From NCBI GenBank assembly GCA_025450405.1, contig JANWHL010000042.1, positions 1 to 27,785 of the forward strand: a stretch of DNA of 27,785 bases, written 5' to 3'. Every line of letters starts with the position of its first letter. The stretch's first letter is position 1. The notes under the pieces are model-generated. The model was not told where the DNA came from. It saw only the letters and a program-made list of their open reading frames with translations, and ran no database searches. The stretch is from Ktedonobacterales bacterium (lineage in GTDB: Bacteria; Chloroflexota; Ktedonobacteria; Ktedonobacterales; JADMIN01). Below, piece by piece: positions 20,723 to 27,785 of the stretch. The translations under genes and the position numbers were made by a program.

Positions 20723-22502
20723 CGACCAGGCGGGGAACACCCCGGTGGACAATGACCCGATGGACAAAGCGCGGGTGGCGGCCATTCTGGACGATGTCGG
20801 CGATCTCATGGAGCTGCGGGGCGACAACCCGTTCGAAGCCCGCGCCTATCACAACGCGGCGCGGGCCGTCGGCGGTCTGGATGGCGACCTGGCCGAGATG
20901 GTGAGTAGCGGCGCCATCGAGCACGTGCCGGGCCTGGGCAAGACACTCGCCAAGCGCGTGGCTGAACTGGTGACGACCGGTCACCTCGCCATCCACGATG
21001 ATCTGCTGGCGGAGATCCCCGCCGGCCTACGCGCCATGCTGCGCATCCCTGGTCTCGGCCCCAAGCGCGTGCGCCAGATCCACGACACGCTCGCCATCAC
21101 CACCCTCGACGACCTGAAAGCCGCCGCGGAGGGCGATCGCATCGCCGGGCTGCCTGGCTTCGGCAAGAAATCGCAGGAGAACATCCTCAAGGGCCTGGCC
21201 TTCCTGAGCGAGCACCTCGACCACTACCTGTTCCCCGTGGCCGAGGCCGACGCGGAGGCCATCGCCGGGGCGCTGCGCGCGCTCCCACAGGTCGTGCGCC
21301 TCAGCATCGCCGGCAGTCTTCGGCGGCGCAAGGAGATCGTTAAGGACGTGGACATGGTGGCCAGCGTGGCCGCTGACGCCGACCGGCAGGCGGTTATGGG
21401 CGCTCTGGTGGCGCTGCCCCAGGTGGCGGACGTCATCGGGCGCGGCGAGACCAAGACCAGCGTCATTCTGCGCGCGGGCATGGCCATGGACTTCCGCCTG
21501 GTCACCGACGACGAATTTCCCTACGCCCTGCACCATTTCTCCGGGTCCAAAGATCACAACGTCGCCCTGCGGACCCGTGCGCATGCCCAGGGGATCAAGA
21601 TCAACGAGTATGGACTCTTCCGTGGTGAGGAACGCATCCCTGCCAAAGATGAGCGTGAGTTCTACGCGGCGCTGGGCATGGCCTACGTCGAGCCGGAGAT
21701 GCGCGAGGATCGCGGCGAGATCGAGCTCGCCCTCAAGGGCGAGCTGCCCACGCTGGTGACGGATGCCGATCTGCGTGGCATCTTGCACGTCCATAGCACC
21801 TGGAGCGACGGCCAGGTCTCGATCCGCGAGATGGCCGAGGCCGCGATGGCGCTGGGCGCGACGTATCTGGGCATCTGCGATCACAGCCAGGTGGCGGCTT
21901 ACGCCGGGGGCCTAAACCCCGCCGCGGTCCGCCGCCAACACGACGAGATCGACCAGCTCAACGCCGATTTTGGCGCGCGCTTCCGCATCCTGAAGGGCAC
22001 CGAGTGCGATATCCTGAAGGACGGCCAGCTCGATTACGATGACGCCACGCTCGCGACCTTCGACTTCGTCGTGGCCTCGATCCACAGCCATTTTCAGCTC
22101 GCGCCCGCGGAACAGACCCAGCGGCTGATGCGCGCGCTGGACAATCCATATACGTCCATCCTCGGGCATCCCACAGGCCGCCTCCTGCTTCAGCGCGACG
22201 GATACGCGCCCGACCTGGAGGCCGTGATCGACCACGCGGGCACGCTCGGCGTGGCCATCGAGCTGAACTGCGATCCACACCGCGCCGAGCTGGATTGGCG
22301 CCTGCACCGGCGCGCGGTGGAGCGCGGGATCCTGATCCCCATCGACCCAGACGCCCACAGCCCGGCCGGGCTCGGCAACATCCGTTACGGCGTGGGCCTG
22401 GCGCGCAAGGGTTGGCTCACCGCCGCTGACGTGCTGAACACGCGGCCGGTGGAGGATCTGGTCGCGTTCTTCGCGGCCCAGCGCCAGCGCCGGGGGGTGT
22501 AG
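20715..22502 (+). CDS. polX: DNA polymerase X family protein with PHP domain (PolX)
   Basis: A 595-residue protein. Residues about 16-180 hold the helical 8-kDa-like domain and two helix-hairpin-helix motifs (HVPGLGKTLAKRV; RIPGLGPKRVRQIH; GLPGFGKKSQENI). The nucleotidyltransferase core has GSLRRRKE (from 200), catalytic Asp211 and Asp213 in KDVDMV, and the third Asp259 in MDFRLV. The C-terminal PHP domain starts at LHVHSTWSDG (His358, His360) and continues with GICDHS, GTECDI, ASIHSHF, GHPTGRLL and DPDAHSP; all metal ligands appear intact. Bacterial PolX fills short gaps in base-excision repair, and the PHP domain gives 3'-5' exonuclease/AP-endonuclease activity. It overlaps the upstream zinc-site gene; ATG 20760 is a less likely start. 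Confidence 0.96.
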   Translation: MDNDQAGNTPVDNDPMDKARVAAILDDVGDLMELRGDNPFEARAYHNAARAVGGLDGDLAEMVSSGAIEHVPGLGKTLAKRVAELVTTGHLAIHDDLLAEIPAGLRAMLRIPGLGPKRVRQIHDTLAITTLDDLKAAAEGDRIAGLPGFGKKSQENILKGLAFLSEHLDHYLFPVAEADAEAIAGALRALPQVVRLSIAGSLRRRKEIVKDVDMVASVAADADRQAVMGALVALPQVADVIGRGETKTSVILRAGMAMDFRLVTDDEFPYALHHFSGSKDHNVALRTRAHAQGIKINEYGLFRGEERIPAKDEREFYAALGMAYVEPEMREDRGEIELALKGELPTLVTDADLRGILHVHSTWSDGQVSIREMAEAAMALGATYLGICDHSQVAAYAGGLNPAAVRRQHDEIDQLNADFGARFRILKGTECDILKDGQLDYDDATLATFDFVVASIHSHFQLAPAEQTQRLMRALDNPYTSILGHPTGRLLLQRDGYAPDLEAVIDHAGTLGVAIELNCDPHRAELDWRLHRRAVERGILIPIDPDAHSPAGLGNIRYGVGLARKGWLTAADVLNTRPVEDLVAFFAAQRQRRGV

Positions 22503-22558
22503 CGCACGAGATCGCGGCGAATGTGGAACCGCGGACCCCGACAGCGGTCCATGCCCGC

Positions 22559-22584
22559 TGTCCACGCCTGTTGTCCACATCTGT
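22559..22584. repeat. 13-bp imperfect tandem repeat with a DnaA-box-like 9-mer
   Basis: TGTCCACGCCTGT (22559-22571) is followed by TGTCCACATCTGT (22572-22584), two mismatches. The junction creates TTGTCCACA (22571-22579), which resembles a high-GC DnaA box. It lies just upstream of the aminopeptidase ribosome binding site. A single box does not make an origin. Confidence 0.5.
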
Positions 22585-22601
22585 TGGAAGGAGACATCGC
22601 A

Positions 22602-23765
22602 TTGTTGGACCCGCGCATCGCCCGCTGGGCGAAGACCCTCGTCGGCTATTGCCTGGATGTGCGGCCCGGCCAGGTCGTGGTCATCACGTCCTCGCCGCTC
22701 GCCGAGCCGCTGATCGCCGCCACGTATCGCGAGGTGCTGCGTGCCGGCGCCCACCCGATCGTGAACGCGCAGCTCCCCGGCCTGAACAAGATTCTGCTGG
22801 AGGACGGCAGCGAGGAGCAGATCGGCTGGGTGAGTCCGGCCGACCGCGCCCGGATGGAGGCGGCCAACGCTACGCTGGGAATCAACGCGCCAGTCAACAC
22901 GCGTGCGCTCACCGGCGTGGACCCGGCGCGACAGGCAATTCAGCGGCGCGCCGAGCGCGAGCTGCGCGGCATTCACCAGCGCCGCGAGGCCGAGGGGCTC
23001 CTCCACTGGTGCGGGACGCTCTATCCCACCCAGGCCGCCGCGCAGGATGCCGACATGGCCCTCGACGACTTCACGGAGTTCGTCTTCCAGGCGTGCTTCC
23101 TCAACAAAGAGGATCCCGGCGCCGCCTGGGCGGCGCTCGGACGCCAGCAACAGCGGTATGTGGACTGGCTGCGCGGCAAGCACGACGTGCGCGTGCGGGG
23201 GACCGACACGGACCTCCGGCTCTCCATCGCCGGCCGGACGTTCATCAACAGCGACGGCAAGCGCAACTTCCCGAGCGGCGAGTTCTTCACGGGACCAGTC
23301 GAAGACTCCGTGGAGGGGCACATTCGCTTCACCATCCCCAGCGCCTATAATGGCCGCGGCGTCCAGGACATCCGCCTGACCTTTGAGCGCGGGCGCGTGG
23401 TGGAGGCGCACGCAGCGCAGGGCGAGGCCTTCCTCGGCGAGATGCTCGAGATGGACGCGGGGGCGCGGTATGTGGGCGAGTTCGCGTTCGGCAACAACAC
23501 CGGCATCACTCGCGGCATCCGTAACATCCTCTACGATGAGAAGATCGGTGGCACCATCCACATGGCGCTCGGCGAGAGCTATCCCGAGACGGGCGGCCAG
23601 AACCACTCGGCCTTGCACTGGGATATGATCTGCGACCTGCGTCCCGAGGCTGGCGGTGGCGAAGTCTGGGTGGACGACACGCTCTTCCTGAAGGACGGCA
23701 AGCTGGTGCTGGCTGACGAACCGGCGCCCTCCCATGAAGGCCACGGCGTCAATAGTTCAGCGTAA
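22602..23765 (+). CDS. M29-family metallo-aminopeptidase
   Basis: A 387-residue protein of typical M29 (AmpS/aminopeptidase T) length. Expected metal-ligand motifs: NFPSGEFFTGP, GARYVGEFAFGNNTGI, and HMALGESYPETGGQNHSALHWDMICDL with His, His and Asp. These carry the two-metal site that cleaves N-terminal residues from peptides. The N-terminal half (VRPGQVVVITSSPLAEPLIAATYREVLRAGAHP) is the family's dimer/lid region. TTG 22602 is chosen as start because AAGGAG (22588-22593) lies 8 bp before it and the protein then begins LDPRIARWAKTLVGYC as in homologs; the frame is open further upstream, but that part lacks homology. Its 3' end overlaps the convergent kinase by 17 bp. Confidence 0.93.
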   Translation: MLDPRIARWAKTLVGYCLDVRPGQVVVITSSPLAEPLIAATYREVLRAGAHPIVNAQLPGLNKILLEDGSEEQIGWVSPADRARMEAANATLGINAPVNTRALTGVDPARQAIQRRAERELRGIHQRREAEGLLHWCGTLYPTQAAAQDADMALDDFTEFVFQACFLNKEDPGAAWAALGRQQQRYVDWLRGKHDVRVRGTDTDLRLSIAGRTFINSDGKRNFPSGEFFTGPVEDSVEGHIRFTIPSAYNGRGVQDIRLTFERGRVVEAHAAQGEAFLGEMLEMDAGARYVGEFAFGNNTGITRGIRNILYDEKIGGTIHMALGESYPETGGQNHSALHWDMICDLRPEAGGGEVWVDDTLFLKDGKLVLADEPAPSHEGHGVNSSA

Positions 23766-25320
23766 ACTGGGCGGTGCCGCCCCCGCTGGCGCTCACCGTG
23801 ATGGTCGCCGTTTGGCCCGCGCAGTCCGCGCCGGTGTACGTAATCACGATGGTGGTGCCGTTGCCAGGCGCCAGCGTGCCTGACCGCGGGGAGAACGTGA
23901 GCCCACTGGCGGTCGGGGGCGGCGCCAGCGACCAGATGATCGACCCGGCGCCGTTGTTGACCAGCGTTTGCGTGCCCGTGCAGGGGTGCGGCGGTGCGCC
24001 AGCCAGGGCGACGGTCGGGTAGCCCACGCTCACGCTCGGGGTGGTCGTGGCGCCGGGTGTGGCGCTCGGTGTGGCCTGGGCGGTCGCGGTGGGCTGTGTC
24101 GTGGCCGTTGGCGCGACCGCCGGGCCGTTGGGCCCCAGGCGCGTGGTGGTGGTGCTCCCGAGCGCGGTCAACAGACTGAGATTGCTCAGGTCGGTCACCT
24201 GCGAAATGGCCACCGCGCCGCCGACAAGGAAGCCAACCAGCACCATGACGGCCGCGAATAGCACGAGCAGCGGCTTCCGCCGTCGGGACCGCCCGCGGCC
24301 GCGCCGGCGTTCGGTCTCGGGAGCGGCCGTGGCTTCGTCCAGCTCGCCCGTATGGCCGCCGGAGAGCCGCTTTTTCGAGAGACTGCGCGCAAGCGGCGTG
24401 GGCGCGCCAGACCCCACGGGTCCAGAGACCGCCCCGGCGCCGCGCGGTGTGTGGCGCGCCACCGCCCGGTCCAGCGCGCGTGCGAAGCTGCGCGTGTCGG
24501 GATAGCGGTCATCGGCGTCGCGCGCCAGCGCGCCCAGCACCACATCTTCGAGCGCGGGCCAGATGGCCGGGTTATACTCCGACGGCGGCAGCACGCGGTC
24601 ATTCAGCACGCGCGCGGCCACCTCATAGGGTGTATCGGCGTCGTGGGGCACGCGCCCGGTCAGCATCTCGTAAAGCACCGCGCCCAGGCCGTAGATGTCC
24701 ACGCGCTGGTCGGCGGAGCCACCACGGAGTTGCTCTGGGGCCATATATTCGGGCGTGCCCACCGGAAGCCCCGTGGCCGCCAGGGTCCGCGACATGGTGG
24801 CATCGCGCAGCGCATCCACCTCACGCGCGATGCCGAAATCGGTCAGCAGCGCGCGGCCGTCGGGCGTCAGCAGAATGTTCTCGGGCTTGACATCGCGGTG
24901 CACCAGGCCATGCTGATGGGCGGCGTCCAGGGCGCCGGCGATCTGGATGGCGATTTGCGCCGCCGCGGCTGGTTCGAGCCGGCGCTGGCGGTCCATGCGG
25001 TCGCGCAGCGACTCGGTCAGCACCGGCATGACGAGGTAGAGCAGGCCGCGCTCTTCACCATAGCGGAACACCGGCACCACATTAGGGTGATTGAGGGCGG
25101 CCACCCGCCGCGCCTCGTCGCGGAAGCGCGCGACATAACCCGGATCGGCGGCCAGTGTCAGCGGCAGCACCTTGACCGCGACCTCGCGCCCCTGGCGGGG
25201 ATCGACGCCGCGATAGACCTCGGCCATGCCGCCCGCCCCGAGGAGCGCGACCAGCCAATAGCCGCCCAGTGTCGAGCCGACCAGGGTGCCATGCTTGCCG
25301 CCGGGCTTCACCGCGCTCAC
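23749..25320 (-). CDS. Ser/Thr protein kinase with one TM and an extracellular beta-sandwich domain
   Basis: A 523-residue receptor-type Hanks kinase. Glycine loop LLGAGGMAEVYRG, Lys50 in VAVKVL, Glu in RFRDEARRV, catalytic loop LVHRDVKPEN (Asp133), DFG (151-153), VGTPEYMAPEQLRG, and a DIYGLGAVLYEMLTG helix. A basic juxtamembrane stretch (RRRGRGRSRRRK) precedes one TM helix at about 353-376. Outside are a Thr/Pro-rich stalk (PTATTQPTATAQATP) and a final domain of about 80 residues: VNNGAGSIIWSLAPPP, GLTFSPRSGTLAPGNGTTIVITYT, TITVSASGG. This resembles BACON/immunoglobulin-like sandwiches that bind carbohydrate or protein. GTG 25320 is preferred over GTG 25350 because GGAGG is 7 bp upstream. 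A near-consensus promoter lies at 25391-25420. Confidence 0.93.
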   Translation of the reverse strand: MSAVKPGGKHGTLVGSTLGGYWLVALLGAGGMAEVYRGVDPRQGREVAVKVLPLTLAADPGYVARFRDEARRVAALNHPNVVPVFRYGEERGLLYLVMPVLTESLRDRMDRQRRLEPAAAAQIAIQIAGALDAAHQHGLVHRDVKPENILLTPDGRALLTDFGIAREVDALRDATMSRTLAATGLPVGTPEYMAPEQLRGGSADQRVDIYGLGAVLYEMLTGRVPHDADTPYEVAARVLNDRVLPPSEYNPAIWPALEDVVLGALARDADDRYPDTRSFARALDRAVARHTPRGAGAVSGPVGSGAPTPLARSLSKKRLSGGHTGELDEATAAPETERRRGRGRSRRRKPLLVLFAAVMVLVGFLVGGAVAISQVTDLSNLSLLTALGSTTTTRLGPNGPAVAPTATTQPTATAQATPSATPGATTTPSVSVGYPTVALAGAPPHPCTGTQTLVNNGAGSIIWSLAPPPTASGLTFSPRSGTLAPGNGTTIVITYTGADCAGQTATITVSASGGGTAQFTLNY

Positions 25321-25390
25321 CAATCCGCCTCCGCCGGAGCTCCGGGGCACCTCTGGTCAGGGACTGTGCCCACTCCCCATCGCGTGCGCC

Positions 25391-25420
25391 ATTGTAGAAG
25401 CCCACGGGGCCACCTGTCAA
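25391..25420 (-). promoter_or_regulatory. Near-consensus sigma70-type promoter of the receptor kinase
   Basis: On the minus strand, a perfect TTGACA (complement of 25415-25420), 18-bp spacer, then TACAAT (complement of 25391-25396). The start would be near 25384, giving a leader of about 64 nt to GTG 25320. Confidence 0.75.
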
Positions 25421-25518
25421 CCGCTGGCTGCCGCTTCGCCGCCCGCACGCGCCCGTGTCAGCCACGCCCCACGCCAGGGTGCGGGCACTCGCTTGCCCTC
25501 GCTCCGCGATATGGGGTC

Positions 25519-26853
25519 CTACCCGCTCGTACTATGCGGACCCTGGCCGTAGCGCTCGAGCACATCGGCGGGAATCGCGTCGGCGTGACAGATGCGCGCG
25601 TACACGTTCGCGCTCTCCCTGGTGGTGCGCTCCTGGGTAGTGGGGTCCAGGCCGATGAGGCCGAAACGGGCACTCCAGCCCTCGGCCCACTCGAAATTGT
25701 CCACGAGCGACCAGTGGTAGTAGCCACGGAGATCCGCGCCCTGGTCGATCGCGCGGTGCGCGGCGACCAGCGTGCGCACCAGCGCGCTCGGCCGGCGCGT
25801 GTCGGCCGCGTCGGCGGTGCCGTTCTCCGTGACGTAGAGCGGGCGGCCAAGCGCGTTCAGGCGCAGCAACAGCCGCCGCAAGCCGTCGGGGTAGATCTCG
25901 CCGCCCAGACCGCCCGAAGCGCCCTGGTCCTGGCGCTCGGCGCCCGGCGCGGTAAACCGGCGGCCAAAGAGCTCGGCGGCCTTGCCCAGGTCGAAGGCGA
26001 CCAGCTCGCGCGTGTAGTAGTTGAGGCCCATGTAGTCAAAGGTGCCGCGCACGCCGCTGAGGTCGCCGGTAAGCAAGCCAATCGGCCCGCGCGCGCGTCC
26101 GCGGGCGAGGGCATCGATCACGATGCCATTGAAGCCGGCGTCCTGCCAGTAGGCCACGAAGCGGTCCTGGGGGCGATTAGCCGCCGGGTCGAAGATCTGC
26201 ATGGCGTGGGCGAGGCCCACGCGTGCGGCTGGCTGGGCGTCGTGGAGGGCGCGATAGGCGGCGGCATGGGCGCGCAGCAGCGTGCCCTGTACCCGCACGG
26301 CCGTGCGGGCGTCGCCCTTGTGGCCAGGCGGAAAGATGCCGGTGATATAGCCGAGCGTGGCATAGACGTTCAGCTCGTTGATGGTGCACCAGAAGTCGCA
26401 GAGGTCGCCGAATGCCGCGACACAGCGGCCGACAAAGCGCGCGAAGAGCGGGATGGCGGCGTCGGTCGCGAAGCCGCCCCGACGGTCCAGCCAGAGCGGG
26501 GTGGTGAAGTGGTGCAGGGTCACCATTGGCTCGATGTCGCGGGCGCGCAGCCCCTGGAGCATCGCGCGATAGCGCGCGATGGCCGCGTCGTCCCAGTGGT
26601 TTTCCTCGGGCTCGATGCGGCTCCATTCCAGCGAGAGGCGCAGCCCGTTGATGCCCATGTCCTTTGCCCGATCGAAGTCGGCCTCGGCGTGCGCCCACCA
26701 GTCACTGGCCAATCCCGCGCGTTCGCCGGTGGCGATGCCGCCCTGGTCCTCCCAGGCGTACCACTGGTTGTTGGTCGTGCCACCCTCCACCTGGTGCGCC
26801 GCCGTGGCCACGCCCCAGATGAAGCCAGGTGGAAAGCGCAGATCGTTGGTCAT
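25519..26853 (-). CDS. Glycoside hydrolase family 1 (beta-glucosidase-like)
   Basis: A 444-residue TIM-barrel glycosidase of normal GH1 length. N-terminal signature FPPGFIWGVATAAHQVEGG; LRLSLEWSRIEPEE; TLHHFTTPLWLDRRGGF; acid/base Glu160 in CTINELNVY; LNYYTRELV; nucleophile Glu343 in YVTENGTAD; YYHWSLVDNFEWAEGWSARFGL. The retaining mechanism hydrolyses beta-glucosides, galactosides or fucosides. The usual NEP after the acid/base glutamate is NEL here. No signal peptide is seen, so it acts in the cytoplasm on imported sugars, yet no sugar transporter is nearby. GAGGAG lies 5 bp before ATG 26853. Confidence 0.95.
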   Translation of the reverse strand: MTNDLRFPPGFIWGVATAAHQVEGGTTNNQWYAWEDQGGIATGERAGLASDWWAHAEADFDRAKDMGINGLRLSLEWSRIEPEENHWDDAAIARYRAMLQGLRARDIEPMVTLHHFTTPLWLDRRGGFATDAAIPLFARFVGRCVAAFGDLCDFWCTINELNVYATLGYITGIFPPGHKGDARTAVRVQGTLLRAHAAAYRALHDAQPAARVGLAHAMQIFDPAANRPQDRFVAYWQDAGFNGIVIDALARGRARGPIGLLTGDLSGVRGTFDYMGLNYYTRELVAFDLGKAAELFGRRFTAPGAERQDQGASGGLGGEIYPDGLRRLLLRLNALGRPLYVTENGTADAADTRRPSALVRTLVAAHRAIDQGADLRGYYHWSLVDNFEWAEGWSARFGLIGLDPTTQERTTRESANVYARICHADAIPADVLERYGQGPHSTSG

Positions 26854-26938
26854 GACCGCTCCTCTCGACCCCTATCTCTTGCCACCGGCGCCCGCTTCGC
26901 CTACTATGGCACACGTGGAGGGATCGCCGCGACGCGCC

Positions 26939-26967
26939 TTGCCGCCAGGACACGGCTGTGCTACACT
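26939..26967 (+). promoter_or_regulatory. Sigma70-type promoter of the M50 protease gene
   Basis: TTGCCG (26939-26944), a 17-bp spacer, then TACACT (26962-26967). Initiation near 26974 gives a leader of about 80 nt to ATG 27056. The -35 is identical to that proposed for dnaA. Confidence 0.6.
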
Positions 26968-27055
26968 CCCCGGTGTCCCCCCGATATCCCGCGTCGTCTG
27001 ACCATTCCGTGGGTCGCCACGTACCGGACACGTCGCGGCTTGTAGGAAGCGAGCC

Positions 27056-27785
27056 ATGCGCATGCTCAATCCCGACGACGAGCGGTTTCTGGCGGGTGTC
27101 GGCACGCACTTGCCCGGACCGCGCGCGCAGCGCCGGCCAGGGGTGGCGATGGAGATCGTTCGCGAGATCAACTGGCCGCTCTGGCTGGGCTTCCTGGCGC
27201 TGATGGCCGCTGCGCTCTATATCTGTCGTTTTCCGAACCTGGTCACGGTCGGCGTAGTCGGCTTTGTCATCGTCGGCTGGATTTTCAGCCTGGCCCTGCA
27301 CGAGTTCGGGCACGCCGCCACGGCATTCGCCAGCGGCGATCGCAGCCTTCCGACGCGGCGCTATCTCTCCGGCAACCCCCTCCTGTACCTCCACCCCTAC
27401 CTGAGCATCGTGTTCCCGCTGCTCTTCCTGATCATTGGCGGCATCCCGCTCCCCGGCGGTGCGGTCTACCTCAACCGCGGCATGGTACGCGGCCGCTGGC
27501 GCCAGGCGGCCATCTCGCTCGCGGGTCCGGCCGCCAACGTCATCGTGGGTGCGCTGCTGCTGGTCCTCGTCCGCGTCGGCGACGCGTTCAGTCTGCTGGG
27601 CACGGCGGAATCTGCCCTGGCCGCCGAGAGCGCCGTGGTGTTCCTGGCCGCGCTCCAACTCGTGGCGGTGGTGCTCAACCTGCTGCCCATCCCCGGCCTC
27701 GACGGCGGCAACGCCATCCAGCCGTTCCTGGGCGAGCGCGACCTGCGCACGTTCTACGCGATCCAGCCGTATGCGTTCATCATCC
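27056..27785 (+). CDS. M50 (site-2 protease) family intramembrane metalloprotease, partial at the right edge
   Basis: The open frame runs off the window after 243 codons with no stop. A soluble N-terminal stretch of about 38 residues (MRMLNPDDERFLAGVG) precedes hydrophobic segments at about 40-58 and 61-80. The second leads directly into the zinc motif LHEFGHAATAF (HEFGH at 82-86). The second motif is NLLPIPGLDGG (Asn208 to Gly218, with the third zinc ligand Asp216). Both are diagnostic of site-2 proteases/M50, which cut substrates within the membrane to release regulators. AGGAAG lies about 6 bp before ATG 27056. Divergent from the GH1 gene; substrate unknown. Confidence 0.92.
   Translation, partial: MRMLNPDDERFLAGVGTHLPGPRAQRRPGVAMEIVREINWPLWLGFLALMAAALYICRFPNLVTVGVVGFVIVGWIFSLALHEFGHAATAFASGDRSLPTRRYLSGNPLLYLHPYLSIVFPLLFLIIGGIPLPGGAVYLNRGMVRGRWRQAAISLAGPAANVIVGALLLVLVRVGDAFSLLGTAESALAAESAVVFLAALQLVAVVLNLLPIPGLDGGNAIQPFLGERDLRTFYAIQPYAFII

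Noticed and set aside
21912..23744. A 610-codon open frame on the minus strand
   Set aside because: It is antisense to the PolX PHP domain and the M29 aminopeptidase, which are unambiguous. It arises from strong third-position GC bias.
24352..27045. An 897-codon open frame on the plus strand
   Set aside because: It runs antisense through the receptor kinase and the GH1 gene, both of which have complete family motifs. It has no family resemblance and a typical GC-driven antisense composition (His/Arg/Gly/Ala-rich).
1..27785. tRNA or rRNA genes, transposases, integrases, toxin-antitoxin or phage-defence genes
   Set aside because: No TTCGA-type T-loops in a cloverleaf context, no rRNA-like stretches and no DDE, tyrosine-recombinase or defence-type motifs were found.

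Overview
The window is one contiguous stretch of very GC-rich bacterial chromosome. It holds about 24 protein genes on both strands and no recognisable tRNA, rRNA, CRISPR array, transposase, integrase or phage gene. Several features point to Chloroflexota (Ktedonobacteria/Thermomicrobia-like): a kinase-less multi-TM sensor protein with the RYRLYDIDVLINRALVYG and FYRRKYDAARTLA signatures, PASTA-less one-TM Ser/Thr kinases, an S/T/P-rich beta-propeller lipoprotein, and an Mrp-type antiporter operon with MbhE-like and MnhB parts in one locus. This placement is inferred from protein style; no marker search was possible.

Layout. 1-2120: small GlsB/YeaQ-type membrane protein, a long perfect hairpin, and a convergent acyl-CoA dehydrogenase. 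2121-3176: secreted phosphoesterase. 3600-7989: cation/proton antiporter operon in the order E-F-G-(DUF4040)-B-C-D, tightly overlapped and ending in a terminator-like structure. The B gene is split by an apparent frameshift, and no NuoL-like A subunit is present. 8353-9669: kinase-less multi-TM sensor-like protein. 9950-11800: MoaD/ThiS-like protein, zinc-ribbon membrane protein, and an ornithine cyclodeaminase-family enzyme. 11855-13958: dual-anchored propeller lipoprotein and a methyltransferase. 14133-17148 (minus): dnaA followed by a NagD-type HAD phosphatase. 17352-18089: PspC protein and RidA. 18316-19641 (minus): first Ser/Thr kinase. 20168-22502: a zinc-site protein of unknown function translationally coupled to PolX. 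22602-23765: M29 aminopeptidase, convergent with a second Ser/Thr kinase (23749-25320, minus). 25519-26853 (minus): GH1 glycosidase. 27056 to the right edge: partial M50 intramembrane protease.

How the genes work together. The only clear multi-gene machine is the Mrp-like antiporter module (ion homeostasis and membrane energetics). The dnaA-HAD pair and the zinc-protein-polX pair are probable transcription units. The two Ser/Thr kinases, the multi-TM sensor and the propeller lipoprotein are envelope or signalling components without obvious partners here. The remaining genes are single metabolic or housekeeping genes. Four well-formed sigma70-type promoters can be read, all with a -10 beginning TAC.

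A recurring oddity is the number of short (10-18 bp) head-to-tail duplications, almost all in intergenic DNA or at gene ends. I did not find a clear undescribed multi-gene system. The best leads are the PolX-coupled zinc protein, the DnaA with an altered Walker B motif, the MrpA-less antiporter operon with a broken mnhB, and the short tandem duplications.
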